The translations under genes were made by a program, and so were the position numbers. Under the pieces are notes generated by a model that saw only the letters and a list, made by a program, of their open reading frames with translations, was not told the DNA's origin and did not search any database. This document shows, in pieces, positions 34,445-43,612 of a DNA stretch of 64,000 nt. This DNA is from Listeria cossartiae subsp. cayugensis (GTDB lineage Bacteria > Bacillota > Bacilli > Lactobacillales > Listeriaceae): positions 186,001 through 250,000 of the forward strand of contig NZ_JAARZC010000001.1 in the NCBI RefSeq assembly GCF_014229095.1. The letters run 5' to 3'. The stretch's first letter is position 1. Each line of letters begins with the position of its first letter.

Positions 34445-35392
34445 TTACCTCTTCTCTACCGGAACTGACGTGTTTTTCAAAATGGAAGCAATAATGGATT
34501 CGGCTGTTTCCTCATTATAATAAGCTTCAGACTTCAAAATGAGACGATGGGTGAAAATATACGGCGCTAAATACTGAATATCATCAGGAATCACATAATC
34601 GCGACCTTCGATAAGCGCAAAAGCTTGAGCGGCTTGCATAAACGCCAGCGAGCCACGCGGACTAATCCCAAGCGCAACAGAAGGGTGTTTTCGAGTCGCA
34701 TCAACTAAGCAAATAATATAATTTTTCAACACATCATCAATAAAGACTTGTTTGGCTTTATTTTTTAGAGTCAACAATTCTTCCAGCGTTACAACTTGTT
34801 TCGTTTGCTCAAGTGGATCTTGGTATTGTTTCAAAGTAAGTAGTTGCATTTCTTCTTCAACTGTCGGATAACCAATATTGATTTTAAGTAAAAATCGGTC
34901 TAATTGGGCTTCTGGCAAAGCGTAAGTGCCTTCGTATTCAATCGGATTTTGCGTCGCCATTACGAAAAACGGATCAGCGAGTTTGCGCGTAATCCCATCA
35001 ACTGTCACACTGTTTTCGGCCATACCTTCCAGTAAAGCGGCCTGCGTGCGCGGTGCAGTTCGATTAATTTCATCAGCGAGAACAATATTTCCCATGACAG
35101 GTCCTGGACGGAATTCAAAATCACGCGTTTCTGGGTTAAAAATCGAAACCCCAGTTACATCAGCTGGTAGCAAATCCGGCGTAAATTGAATTCGTTTAAA
35201 GGAAACTCCGATTGTTTTTGCAAGTGTGCGTACCATCATTGTTTTACCAACTCCGGGAACGTCTTCCAGTAATACGTGACCGCCCGCAAGTAGGGCAGTT
35301 AAGCTCAATTTAACAACATGTCGTTTACCGACGATAACTTTTTCAACTTCATTTATAATCTCATTTATTTTAATGGATGGCTCTATAGACAT
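34445..35392 (-). CDS. MoxR-family AAA+ ATPase
   Basis: 315 residues. Walker A at 44-51 (DVPGVGKT), Walker B NIVLADEIN at 102-110, sensor region FFVMATQNPIEYEGTYALPE and the C-terminal lid with GISPRGSLAFMQAAQAFAL, all typical of the MoxR group. Cytosolic. First gene of the operon with DUF58 and transglutaminase genes. TAGGAGG lies upstream of the ATG. Confidence 0.94.
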   Translation of the reverse strand: MSIEPSIKINEIINEVEKVIVGKRHVVKLSLTALLAGGHVLLEDVPGVGKTMMVRTLAKTIGVSFKRIQFTPDLLPADVTGVSIFNPETRDFEFRPGPVMGNIVLADEINRTAPRTQAALLEGMAENSVTVDGITRKLADPFFVMATQNPIEYEGTYALPEAQLDRFLLKINIGYPTVEEEMQLLTLKQYQDPLEQTKQVVTLEELLTLKNKAKQVFIDDVLKNYIICLVDATRKHPSVALGISPRGSLAFMQAAQAFALIEGRDYVIPDDIQYLAPYIFTHRLILKSEAYYNEETAESIIASILKNTSVPVEKR

Positions 35393-35535
35393 AATTTGCC
35401 TCCTATGTTTTAGTCAGAATATGTGTATTCATGGTTTAATGCTACTATAATCAACCTTGAATGTAAAAGATTTAACGTGGCATGGACTTTTCTTAGGAGA
35501 TTGTTTACACTTAGAATAACTGGAGGTGGCGAACT

Positions 35536-37131
35536 TTGAGCGTAAAATTGGCTGATTTAATGAAATTACCATCTTTAAAAGAAGCGAAAGTAGTATCTGG
35601 GAAGTCAGGGTTATCTAAGCTAGTTTCGTCTATTTCTGTTTTAGAATACACAGAAGTAGCCCTTTTAGAAGATGATTTATTTGATAATGATGAATTTTAT
35701 GGCAGTGAAATTGTTGTATCTGCTTTTGTGAATATTCGTGATGATGTTGAGGCACAGTGCCGCACGATTGAACGATTACATAAGGTCGGGGAAGTTGCTT
35801 TAATTCTTTACTACGTTGGAATTTTTATGCCGAAAATTGATCAAAAGCTGATTGATTTTGCAAATGAACTGGATTTTACGATTATCGTGATGCCGGAAAA
35901 TGAAATGTCACTGAGGTATAGCGAAGTGATTTATGAAGTGGTTGAAGCGATTGTTAAGCAAGAAATGACAGATACCAATTTTGTAACCGAGTCATTAGAA
36001 CAGATTTCGAGTGTACGACCGCCACAACGAAATATTGATACCACACTGAAAATCTTGTCTGACAGAACGCACACTTCACTCGTTTTAACCGACAATTCCT
36101 TTCAAGTAATTAATTCAATCACCTGGCCACGCACGCGCCACTGGGATTTTGAAAGAGTGATTGAAGCCTCGAAACAAATAAATGAGCAGGAAATCGTGCA
36201 GCTCACTTTAGATGAGCGCGAATTTTATACAGCGAGAAAGCCGATTTTTCAAGACGGTATGCAGGCGATGCACTTGTTTATGATGAAGGAAAAAGGGACA
36301 CTAACAACAGATGTAGTCATGCAAATTACGGAAGTAGTCCAAGTATTTATGAACTTATGGGGCCGCAACTATGTCGAAATCAGTACGGCCGAGCTAATGA
36401 AGGCGATTTTGAATGATGAAAGTGTGAAGATGCGCCGACTTGGTAAAATTTTAAATGTCGATGTTTCTTCTATTAAATGGATGTGGCTCGTGAAAACGGA
36501 AGAAATTCGTGACAACGAGCGGGTTTTGAGCGAACTAAAAAGTTTTGTTGCTAGTCATTTTGATGTTTCTTTGATTGATTTATTTGAGAAGAATATCGTT
36601 GTTTTGCTTGATAATTCTGTTGCGCAGCGAGACCGGACGCATACGGCGAATGAATTTGCGATGATGATGAAGGAAATTGGAATTGAACTAAAAATCACCG
36701 TTTGTCAGGGAATGGAGCAGACTTCGGATGTGCAGAGTGCTTACTCGCTTGTAAATGAATATAAAAATGCCGCCAATGCGATTTACGCGAATAAACCGAT
36801 TTATTCACTTCAAGAAATCGACTTTGCAGCCAAATGTGTGGATATCGTTAATCGCGGAGAATTGGCGATTGCGGAACAAATGAAGCCGTTAAAAGCATTA
36901 GACGACAACGAAGAATTAATTGAAACGTTGTCAGTATTTTTGCTAGAAGGCGAGTCGAATTATAATCAAGCCGCCGAACTGCTATTTTTGCATAAAAATA
37001 CGATTAAATACCGAATTCAGCGGGTTAATGAATTGTTGCAATATCCAGCAACAAAAATTCCAGAGTCTTATAATCTCTATTTAGCTGTAGCAATTCGTCG
37101 TTTGCTTGGCGAAACAAACAATAATAATTAA
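35536..37131 (+). CDS. PucR-family transcriptional regulator
   Basis: 531 residues from TTG 35536 (ACTGGAGGTGG upstream). N-terminal PucR domain (SVKLADLMKLPSLKEAKVV) with ligand-binding fold; C-terminal CdaR-like helix-turn-helix, AAELLFLHKNTIKYRIQRVN, near residue 485. PucR-type regulators respond to purine degradation intermediates or related metabolites. It lies directly before the permease/DUF917/hydantoinase operon on the same strand with a terminator between, so it is the likely regulator of that operon. Confidence 0.9.
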   Translation: MSVKLADLMKLPSLKEAKVVSGKSGLSKLVSSISVLEYTEVALLEDDLFDNDEFYGSEIVVSAFVNIRDDVEAQCRTIERLHKVGEVALILYYVGIFMPKIDQKLIDFANELDFTIIVMPENEMSLRYSEVIYEVVEAIVKQEMTDTNFVTESLEQISSVRPPQRNIDTTLKILSDRTHTSLVLTDNSFQVINSITWPRTRHWDFERVIEASKQINEQEIVQLTLDEREFYTARKPIFQDGMQAMHLFMMKEKGTLTTDVVMQITEVVQVFMNLWGRNYVEISTAELMKAILNDESVKMRRLGKILNVDVSSIKWMWLVKTEEIRDNERVLSELKSFVASHFDVSLIDLFEKNIVVLLDNSVAQRDRTHTANEFAMMMKEIGIELKITVCQGMEQTSDVQSAYSLVNEYKNAANAIYANKPIYSLQEIDFAAKCVDIVNRGELAIAEQMKPLKALDDNEELIETLSVFLLEGESNYNQAAELLFLHKNTIKYRIQRVNELLQYPATKIPESYNLYLAVAIRRLLGETNNNN

Positions 37132-37133
37132 AA

Positions 37134-37182
37134 ATAGCACGATTTTTGTCCAAAGTGACAAAGATTGCGCTGTTTTTTTTTA
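37134..37182 (+). terminator. Terminator after the PucR gene
   Basis: ATTTTTGTC and GACAAAGAT form the core of a long imperfect stem, followed by nine Ts. Confidence 0.75.
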
Positions 37183-37266
37183 ATTCAGATAAATACAAAT
37201 GATAGCTTGTTCTTATATAATTAGTCCTTAATAGAACAAATTCAAGAAAAAAAGGGGCGAAACATT

Positions 37267-38550
37267 ATGACAGAGAAAAATACAGTTAAGCAGACACAAT
37301 CCTGGCAAAGTTTGGCATTTTTATGGACGGGCGCAATGATCTGCGTACCGAGTCTCCTTGTAGGGGGAACGCTTATTTCGGGCATGCCTCTATGGGAAGC
37401 AATTTTAATAGCACTTTTAGGATATGGAGTTATTGTCTTATTTATGATATATCAAGGAATGCAAAGTAGTGACTTAGCCATTCCAGCAGTTAGTGTAGCA
37501 TCGCAAGTATTTGGTGAACAAGGATCTAAGAAAATTATATCGATTCTTTTAGCGATTGCTTGTCTAGGATGGTTTGGTATTCAAGCAAACGTCTGTGGCG
37601 CAGCATTTTCACAGTTCCTCGGTATGTATGGAATTAATGTTCCAATACCAGTATCTTCCTTGATTTGGGGAGTTATTATGTTACTATCAGCCATCTATGG
37701 TGTTCGAATTTTGAGTATTTTAAATTATATCGCAGTTCCGATTTTACTTTTTGTATGTATTTATGGTTTGGTTGTTTCGTTAAACAATGGCGGACTTGCG
37801 ATTGTGGAAAATTATAAACCTGCAAACAGCATGTCGTTCATGACTGGGCTTGCGATTACCATCGGCTCATTTGCATTAGGCGCCGTTATTGCTGGCGACT
37901 ATTCACAATATACGAAATCACGTAAAGACGTTGTTAAAGCAGCAATCATCGGCATTTTGCCATCAGGTGTTCTAATGATTACAGTTGGGGCGGTTCTTGC
38001 ACTAACAGCTGGAACGGCAGATATTTCCGTTGTATTTACTAATTTAGGTTTGCCAGTCCTTGGAATTATCGGTTTGATTTTGGCAGCTTGGACAACCAAT
38101 GCTGTTAATGCATTTTCCGGCGGGATCGCGATTATTAACGTTTTCAACATCTCTGAAAAATATCATAAAGTTGCCGTAGCAGTTGCGGGTGGGCTTGGAA
38201 CATTACTAGCTGTTATCGGTATTCTAAACCATTTTGTACCAATTATGTCCGTACTTTCAGCGATGGTTCCACCAGTTGCTGGAGTAATGATTGCTTCTTA
38301 CTGGATCGTTCAAAAAGGCGACAAATCCAAATGGGCACCAGTTGCAGGCGTTAACTGGCTTGGCGTAGGCTCTTGGTTAGTAGGTGCTGTGATTGCAGGA
38401 ATTCCAGTCATTTTGACATTCTTCCCTTCACTACCACAATTACCAAACCAACCACTTATCGGTATTATTTTGTCACTAATTGTTTATCTTGTTGGGGCGA
38501 AAGTTTTAAGTGGAAAAACGGAAAAAGTAGAGAACTTGGAGGGGAAATAA
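37267..38550 (+). CDS. NCS1-type nucleobase/allantoin permease
   Basis: 427 residues with about 12 transmembrane helices. The N-terminal WQSLAFLWTGAMICVPSLLV and GDYSQYTKSRKDV between helices 6 and 7 are typical of cytosine/purine/hydantoin permeases (NCS1, CodB-like). It brings a nitrogen heterocycle into the cell, probably the substrate of the two downstream enzymes. It ends one base before the DUF917 ATG, so translation is coupled. Confidence 0.9.
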   Translation: MTEKNTVKQTQSWQSLAFLWTGAMICVPSLLVGGTLISGMPLWEAILIALLGYGVIVLFMIYQGMQSSDLAIPAVSVASQVFGEQGSKKIISILLAIACLGWFGIQANVCGAAFSQFLGMYGINVPIPVSSLIWGVIMLLSAIYGVRILSILNYIAVPILLFVCIYGLVVSLNNGGLAIVENYKPANSMSFMTGLAITIGSFALGAVIAGDYSQYTKSRKDVVKAAIIGILPSGVLMITVGAVLALTAGTADISVVFTNLGLPVLGIIGLILAAWTTNAVNAFSGGIAIINVFNISEKYHKVAVAVAGGLGTLLAVIGILNHFVPIMSVLSAMVPPVAGVMIASYWIVQKGDKSKWAPVAGVNWLGVGSWLVGAVIAGIPVILTFFPSLPQLPNQPLIGIILSLIVYLVGAKVLSGKTEKVENLEGK

Positions 38551-39651
38551 ATGCGTTACTTAGACGAACAAGCTATTGAAGATATTGCGATTGGTGCGGC
38601 ATTTTTAGGCACTGGTGGCGGAGGAGATCCGTACATGGGCAAAATGATGGCCCTAACAGCGATTAAAAAATACGGACCAATTCAGCTTTTATCTCCAGAC
38701 GAAATCGCTGACGATGACTATTTTATTCCAGCAGCAATGATGGGAGCGCCATCTGTACTTATAGAAAAATTTCCAAAAGGGGACGAATTCGTTCGCGTTT
38801 TTGAAAAACTAGGTAAATATGTTGGCAAAGAAATAAAAGGAACATTTCCAATGGAAGCTGGCGGCGTTAACTCGATGATTCCAATCGTTGTGGCAGCTCA
38901 ACTTGGCTTACCTATGGTCGATTGTGATGGCATGGGTAGAGCTTTTCCAGAACTACAAATGGTGACGTTCCATCTAGACGGCATTTCCGCAACACCAATG
39001 GCTATCACCGATGAAAAAGGCAATATCGGCATCATGGAAACAATTGACAACAGATGGACTGAACGCCTTGCACGTGTAACTACGGTCGAAATGGGCGCAA
39101 GTTCGCTAGTTAGCTTGTATCCTTGTAACGGTGCACAAATTAAACAAAGTAGTATTAAAAATATCGTGACACTTTCAGAAGAAATCGGTAAAGTCATTCG
39201 CGAAACATCAATTGACGAAGCAGAAAAACTGCAAAAACTATTGGATGTGACGCACGGTTACCATTTATTCGAAGGGAAAATCACTGATGTTATTCGTGAA
39301 ACGCGCGCAGGCTTCAACTTTGGACGGGTGAAAATTGACGGACTTAACAAAGACGCAGGTAGCGAAGTCATCGTTCATTTCCAAAACGAAAACCTTGTTG
39401 CGGAGAAAAATGGCGAACCTATCGCGATTACACCAGATTTAATTTGTATGGTGGATCTGGAAACGCTAATGCCAGTAACGACAGAAGCGCTAAAATATGG
39501 TAAACGTGTCCGCGTGATGGCACTTCCAGCTGACGATGCTTGGCGTACCGAGAAAGGCATCGAAACAGTTGGGCCGCGCTATTTCGGCTATGATGTCGAT
39601 TTTGAACCGCTAGAAGAACTTGTCAAAAAGGAGGAACGCCGCCATGTATAA
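38551..39651 (+). CDS. DUF917 protein, hydantoinase-associated subunit
   Basis: 366 residues, the usual DUF917 length, with IAIGAAFLGTGGGGDPYMGK at the start, FPMEAGGVNS and DCDGMGRAFPELQ. DUF917 proteins accompany HyuA-type ATP-dependent hydantoinases and are thought to form a complex with them. Begins immediately after the permease stop and overlaps the next gene by 8 bp. Confidence 0.9.
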   Translation: MRYLDEQAIEDIAIGAAFLGTGGGGDPYMGKMMALTAIKKYGPIQLLSPDEIADDDYFIPAAMMGAPSVLIEKFPKGDEFVRVFEKLGKYVGKEIKGTFPMEAGGVNSMIPIVVAAQLGLPMVDCDGMGRAFPELQMVTFHLDGISATPMAITDEKGNIGIMETIDNRWTERLARVTTVEMGASSLVSLYPCNGAQIKQSSIKNIVTLSEEIGKVIRETSIDEAEKLQKLLDVTHGYHLFEGKITDVIRETRAGFNFGRVKIDGLNKDAGSEVIVHFQNENLVAEKNGEPIAITPDLICMVDLETLMPVTTEALKYGKRVRVMALPADDAWRTEKGIETVGPRYFGYDVDFEPLEELVKKEERRHV

Positions 39652-41194
39652 AATTGGAATTGACGTTGGTGGTACAAACACCGATGCCGTCATTTTAGAT
39701 GAAAATCAAAAACTAATTCATAGTGTAAAAATGCCAACAAGTGAAGATATTGAAACAGGAATTACCGAGTCGCTTCATCGCGTGCTGAGTGAAACTGGCA
39801 TTGATCGCTCGAAAGTAACACACGCCATGCTTGGAACAACGCAGTGTACAAACGCAATCGTTGAACGTAAAAAATTAGCGAAAGTTGGCGTTCTTCGTTT
39901 AGGTTATCCAGCAACAGCATCCGTTTTACCTTATACAGCTTGGCCGGAAGATATGGTTGGCTTTTTATCTGGAAAATATAAATTAACTGGTGGCGGCTAT
40001 GAGTACGATGGTCAGGTCCTATCAGAAATCAACGAAGCAGAAATTCGTGAAACATTGGCTGGTTGGAAAGGTGAAGTGGAATCTGTCGCAGTTGTTGGCG
40101 TCTTTTCTTCTTTGAAAAACGATCAGGAATTAGCTGTTCAAAAAATTATTGAAGACGAACTAGGCGCAGATATTCCGGTTTCGATTTCCTCTTCCGTAGG
40201 TTCTGTTGGACTGATTGAACGCGAAAATGCGACGATTTTAAACGCAGCTCTTTTCAAAGTTATCGCGGCAACGAGTGACGGTTTCGAAAAAGCGCTAGAA
40301 CAAGAAGGAATCGCGCACGCGGAAATCTATCTTTGCCAAAATGACGGGACATTGATGTCGCTTAATTATGCAAGACAGTTCCCGATTTTGACAATTGCTT
40401 GCGGACCAACGAATAGTATCCGCGGCGCATCCTACTTGGCGGGACTAAAAGACGCAATGGTACTCGATGTTGGAGGCACCACTTCTGATATCGGTGTGCT
40501 TACAGATGGCTTCCCGAGAGAGTCCTCGCTTGCGGTGGATGTTGGCGGCGTGCGTACCAATTTTAGAATGCCTGATATTATTTCCATCGGACTAGGCGGA
40601 GGAAGTGTCATTCGCGAGCAAGACGGGGAAATAACAATTGGCCCTGATAGCGTTGGATATCGTATTTCCGAAGAGGCGCTAGTTTTCGGCGGCAAAACGA
40701 TGACAACAACTGATATCGCAGTTCGTCTAGGCATGGCGGACATTGGCGACGCTCAACTCGTTGCGCATATCCCAACAAATTTTGCTGAAAAAGCGTATAA
40801 ATTAATCGCCGACATGACCGAAGATGCGATTGATAAAATGAAAACCAGCTCAAGTAACGTCAATCTAGTACTTGTCGGTGGCGGTAGCGTCATTATCCCT
40901 GATGAAATTCCCGGTGTCGCAAAAATTTTCCGCGACAAAAACGGCCCAGTCGCCAACGCAATCGGCGCATCCATTTCCCAAATCAGCGGACAATACGAAC
41001 AAATCTACATCTATTCTCAAATCGAGCGGGAAGAAGCGCTCCAAGATGCCGAGCAAAAAGCAAGAGAACAAGCAACTCTAGCCGGCGCAGTGACTGACTC
41101 GATTGAAGTGGTGGAAGTGGAAGAAATCCCATTGGCGTATCATCCGGGTAATGCGACCAGATTGCGCGTGAAAGTTGTGGGGAATTTGGTTTAA
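39644..41194 (+). CDS. Hydantoinase/oxoprolinase family protein (HyuA-like)
   Basis: 516 residues from ATG 39644, with AAGGAGGAACGCCGCC upstream. N-terminal ATP-binding actin-like fold: YKIGIDVGGTNTDAVILDE (residues 1-19); MLGTTQCTNAIVER; later ACGPTNSIRGA, LDVGGTTSDIG and GLGGGSVIRE. ATP-dependent ring opening of hydantoins or 5-oxoproline is the family reaction. The exact substrate is unknown, but the permease and PucR context suggests a purine- or hydantoin-derived ring. A decayed copy of its last ~140 codons lies at 48505-48853. Confidence 0.9.
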   Translation: MYKIGIDVGGTNTDAVILDENQKLIHSVKMPTSEDIETGITESLHRVLSETGIDRSKVTHAMLGTTQCTNAIVERKKLAKVGVLRLGYPATASVLPYTAWPEDMVGFLSGKYKLTGGGYEYDGQVLSEINEAEIRETLAGWKGEVESVAVVGVFSSLKNDQELAVQKIIEDELGADIPVSISSSVGSVGLIERENATILNAALFKVIAATSDGFEKALEQEGIAHAEIYLCQNDGTLMSLNYARQFPILTIACGPTNSIRGASYLAGLKDAMVLDVGGTTSDIGVLTDGFPRESSLAVDVGGVRTNFRMPDIISIGLGGGSVIREQDGEITIGPDSVGYRISEEALVFGGKTMTTTDIAVRLGMADIGDAQLVAHIPTNFAEKAYKLIADMTEDAIDKMKTSSSNVNLVLVGGGSVIIPDEIPGVAKIFRDKNGPVANAIGASISQISGQYEQIYIYSQIEREEALQDAEQKAREQATLAGAVTDSIEVVEVEEIPLAYHPGNATRLRVKVVGNLV

Positions 41195-41227
41195 GAAGAG
41201 TAAATAGTGGAGCATTGCTGACTTCAG

Positions 41228-41271
41228 GCTGGAAACGAAGTAAGAAATTACTTTATTTCCAGCTTGTTTTT
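41228..41271 (+). terminator. Terminator after the hydantoinase operon
   Basis: GCTGGAAA (41228-41235) and TTTCCAGC (41256-41263) with an inner AAGTAA/TTACTT stem, then T-rich sequence. Confidence 0.8.
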
Positions 41272-41290
41272 GTATAACGTAATCCCATAT

Positions 41291-41329
41291 GTATAAAATT
41301 ATGTATATTGACACAATTTGTGTTATTTT
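41291..41329 (+). repeat. 39-bp direct repeat, copy 1
   Basis: Identical over 39 bp to 48999-49037 and containing the inverted repeat ACACAA-T-TTGTGT (41311-41323). Both copies follow a hydantoinase 3' end (intact here, decayed there). Confidence 0.85.
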
Positions 41330-41419
41330 AGACATGGATTTAAATAAATCAATTCTTATACTAATTATCTAGAAAAACAACCCAAAAGCTAACTAAAAAT
41401 ATTCTAGTAGGGTAAATAA

Positions 41420-41757
41420 ATGAATAAAGGAACCGAACAAAAGCTTGCCGCGCGTCATTCACTTCTAAATCAATTGAAATATTACCGTTTATTCCGTATT
41501 TTTCACATGCCTTTTTTGGATTGGGTAGTAGTCCGAAAGATGTTATTATAGATAAAGCATATGTGCCTGAATTAGCGTGCAATAACCAGGAGAAGTATCA
41601 AAATCATGAATATCTCACTCGAAACGAATGGCTGAATTTATTTGAACAAAATCATTTACAATTGTTGGAAGAGCTAGAGGGAACCCCAGAAGTGGATTTT
41701 GAACTGGAAAAGAAACAATTAGTAACAAGAGCCAATGGAGCGGATACGATGACTTAG
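41420..41757 (+). pseudogene. Broken gene between hydantoinase and Mga-like regulator
   Basis: Two overlapping frames: 41420-41551 (43 codons, ARHSLLNQLKYYRLFRIFHM) and 41521-41757 (SSPKDVIIDKAYVPELACNN to TRANGADTMT). Neither has a good ribosome site; together they look like one frameshifted gene or a truncated end of one. No family recognised. Stretch 41272-41822 holds this and the 39-bp repeat only. Confidence 0.4.
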
Positions 41758-41822
41758 AGGAACATCTAATTGCAGCTACATGGATTTTACATAAAAAGTA
41801 ACATTTGAAGGAAGTGTTTTTA

Positions 41823-43361
41823 ATGAGAGAATATTTAGATTCAAAAAGCCAAAAAAAGGTAGCGCTTCTTGAGAAGATTTTTTATGCGGAAAATCATACA
41901 AGTACACAAGAGGAACTATTAAATGATTTGAACATTACGTATCCAACACTCATTTCTACTATTAAAACAATTAATTTTGATATTGAACGCTTTGGATACA
42001 AAGCGTTTTCGATTGTTCACTCCGCGCCAAATTTGTCCTATACCTTAAAAATATCGGATAATTGTAGTATTCAACTCATTATCAACGCCTATATTAGAGA
42101 GTCACCCAAATTTCAAATTCTCGAAACTTTGTTGCTGTCTTCCTTCCCTAATCTACAAGCATTGGCAAAAAAAGTACATGTTTCTTATTCTGGGATAAAG
42201 AAAGAAATAAAAGAATTGAATGAAGAGCTAAGTGAACGGAACTTATATATTTCTACAGGAAATCAGGTAGAAATAACGGGGGATGAATTTTCATTAAGAA
42301 TATTCTATGCCTTCCTTTTTTTAGTCGCATATAGCGGGGATCGTTGGCCATTTTCTTTTGTTCGATATGATGAAATCACCGACTTATTAGAGAGTTGCCC
42401 AAAAGAAATTTATAGAGCAAACTCGATAGATAAGGCGATGATGATTCACTATTATGTGGCTATGCATTTATTAAGAGATAGAATGAATTGTCAAATTGAC
42501 ACAACTAGGCAGTTTAAAGTGGCCCTATATAAGGCTTGCACCGAGGAGTCTAAGAAATCAGAGAGTGCGTTCATTAAAAAGGTAGCGAAACAACTTCCGA
42601 ATAGGAACTATAAAGAAATTACCTACACGACGCAAATCATACTGAGTACCATTGTTGCTTTCGGCAGTTATTCTTCGATTGAAAAAATGCCTTCCTTTTT
42701 CTACATGGATGAACAGTTAGAAAAAATGGGCTTCATGAAACTAGTTGATTTTGCCAGTGAACGAGTAAATGATAATCTCTCTATTCCATTTTCAGAAAAA
42801 GAGATGGAATTGCTCCGTTACTCCTTTGCGAGTATAAATTATAGATATTTCTTACTTGATAATTTAATCAATAAGTTCAATAATATTGTGCCAGGGTATA
42901 CAGATCTTGATCGAAATATAAGAAAAATCCATAAAGTGAATCATCTAGAACCATTGATTAGTCAATTAGTAAATTTAAAAGAAATGGATCCATTAAAACC
43001 GTTTGAAGAAAGACTTACTTCAGATTATCTGATCATTTTGGATAAGCGGATTGATTTTTCTATACACACCTTGCCTATTAAAGTAACTATTTTATCGACA
43101 ATATCTAATGAAACAGCGGTATTTGATTTTATGAGATATTTTTCTAGCTACTACAATCTGGAAATAATTAATCAAGTTGATAGGGTGGTGGATTTATATA
43201 TAAGTGATTTTTCCGTATCTCCAGAAGTGTTGACATCTTTACGTATCAATCAACCAATAGTCTATGTAAATACTAGATGGCTAGAATCTGATTATGTCAA
43301 AATTAATGATAATCTAGCGAAAATAGCGAGAAAAAAATTTATTGCTAATAAAAAAGATTAG
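41823..43361 (+). CDS. Mga-like (PRD-type) virulence regulator
   Basis: 512 residues from ATG 41823 (GAAGGAAG 9 nt upstream; TTG at 41805 overlaps the site). N-terminal helix-turn-helix of the Mga type (TQEELLNDLNITYPTLISTI), a second HTH-like region (LQALAKKVHVSYSGIKKEI), then PRD-like helical domains and an EIIB-like C-terminus. From memory it matches lmo0459, annotated as similar to a streptococcal virulence regulator. It lies 250 bp upstream of the surface-protein operon, which it probably activates through the palindrome at 43491-43524. Confidence 0.85.
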   Translation: MREYLDSKSQKKVALLEKIFYAENHTSTQEELLNDLNITYPTLISTIKTINFDIERFGYKAFSIVHSAPNLSYTLKISDNCSIQLIINAYIRESPKFQILETLLLSSFPNLQALAKKVHVSYSGIKKEIKELNEELSERNLYISTGNQVEITGDEFSLRIFYAFLFLVAYSGDRWPFSFVRYDEITDLLESCPKEIYRANSIDKAMMIHYYVAMHLLRDRMNCQIDTTRQFKVALYKACTEESKKSESAFIKKVAKQLPNRNYKEITYTTQIILSTIVAFGSYSSIEKMPSFFYMDEQLEKMGFMKLVDFASERVNDNLSIPFSEKEMELLRYSFASINYRYFLLDNLINKFNNIVPGYTDLDRNIRKIHKVNHLEPLISQLVNLKEMDPLKPFEERLTSDYLIILDKRIDFSIHTLPIKVTILSTISNETAVFDFMRYFSSYYNLEIINQVDRVVDLYISDFSVSPEVLTSLRINQPIVYVNTRWLESDYVKINDNLAKIARKKFIANKKD

Positions 43362-43417
43362 GGAAATACTTGTTGGAATTTATATGGAACGCGTTTAAAT
43401 GGAAAACAAAAGTCTTG

Positions 43418-43449
43418 TCCGAGTAATGATAGTTACTCGGATTTTTTTT
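43418..43449 (+). terminator. Terminator after the Mga-like gene
   Basis: TCCGAGTAA (43418-43426) pairs with TTACTCGGA (43433-43441), then eight Ts. Confidence 0.88.
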
Positions 43450-43490
43450 GTTGTGTCGTACTAATGGTAAAAAGCAAACACAACTAATAA

Positions 43491-43524
43491 GCTATAAAAT
43501 TTTAAGAAGTTAAAATTTTATAGC
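43491..43524 (+). promoter_or_regulatory. Perfect 34-bp palindrome upstream of the surface operon
   Basis: Arms GCTATAAAATTTTAA (43491-43505) and its exact complement (43510-43524) flank GAAG. It ends where a -35 box would lie for the -10 TATAAT at 43547-43552, and no -35 match is present. Candidate activator site for the Mga-like protein. Confidence 0.6.
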
Positions 43525-43546
43525 CAGAGGTGCTCTCTTACTCCTC

Positions 43547-43552
43547 TATAAT
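43547..43552 (+). promoter_or_regulatory. -10 element of the surface operon
   Basis: TATAAT; the hexamer 17 bp upstream (CAGAGG) does not resemble TTGACA, suggesting activator dependence. Confidence 0.5.
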
Positions 43553-43612
43553 AAAATAACAGCTAGAGGCTTAGGCATCTAGAAATTAATTACCGAAGAA
43601 GGAGGGGAGCTG

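Noticed and set aside
41308-41336. Promoter from TTGACA in the 39-bp repeat
   Set aside because: The hexamer 17 bp downstream (GACATG) does not resemble TATAAT, so a sigma-A promoter is not supported.
43491-43524. Palindrome as a second transcription terminator
   Set aside because: It lacks a T-run, is AT-rich, and a strong terminator already ends the upstream gene at 43418-43449.
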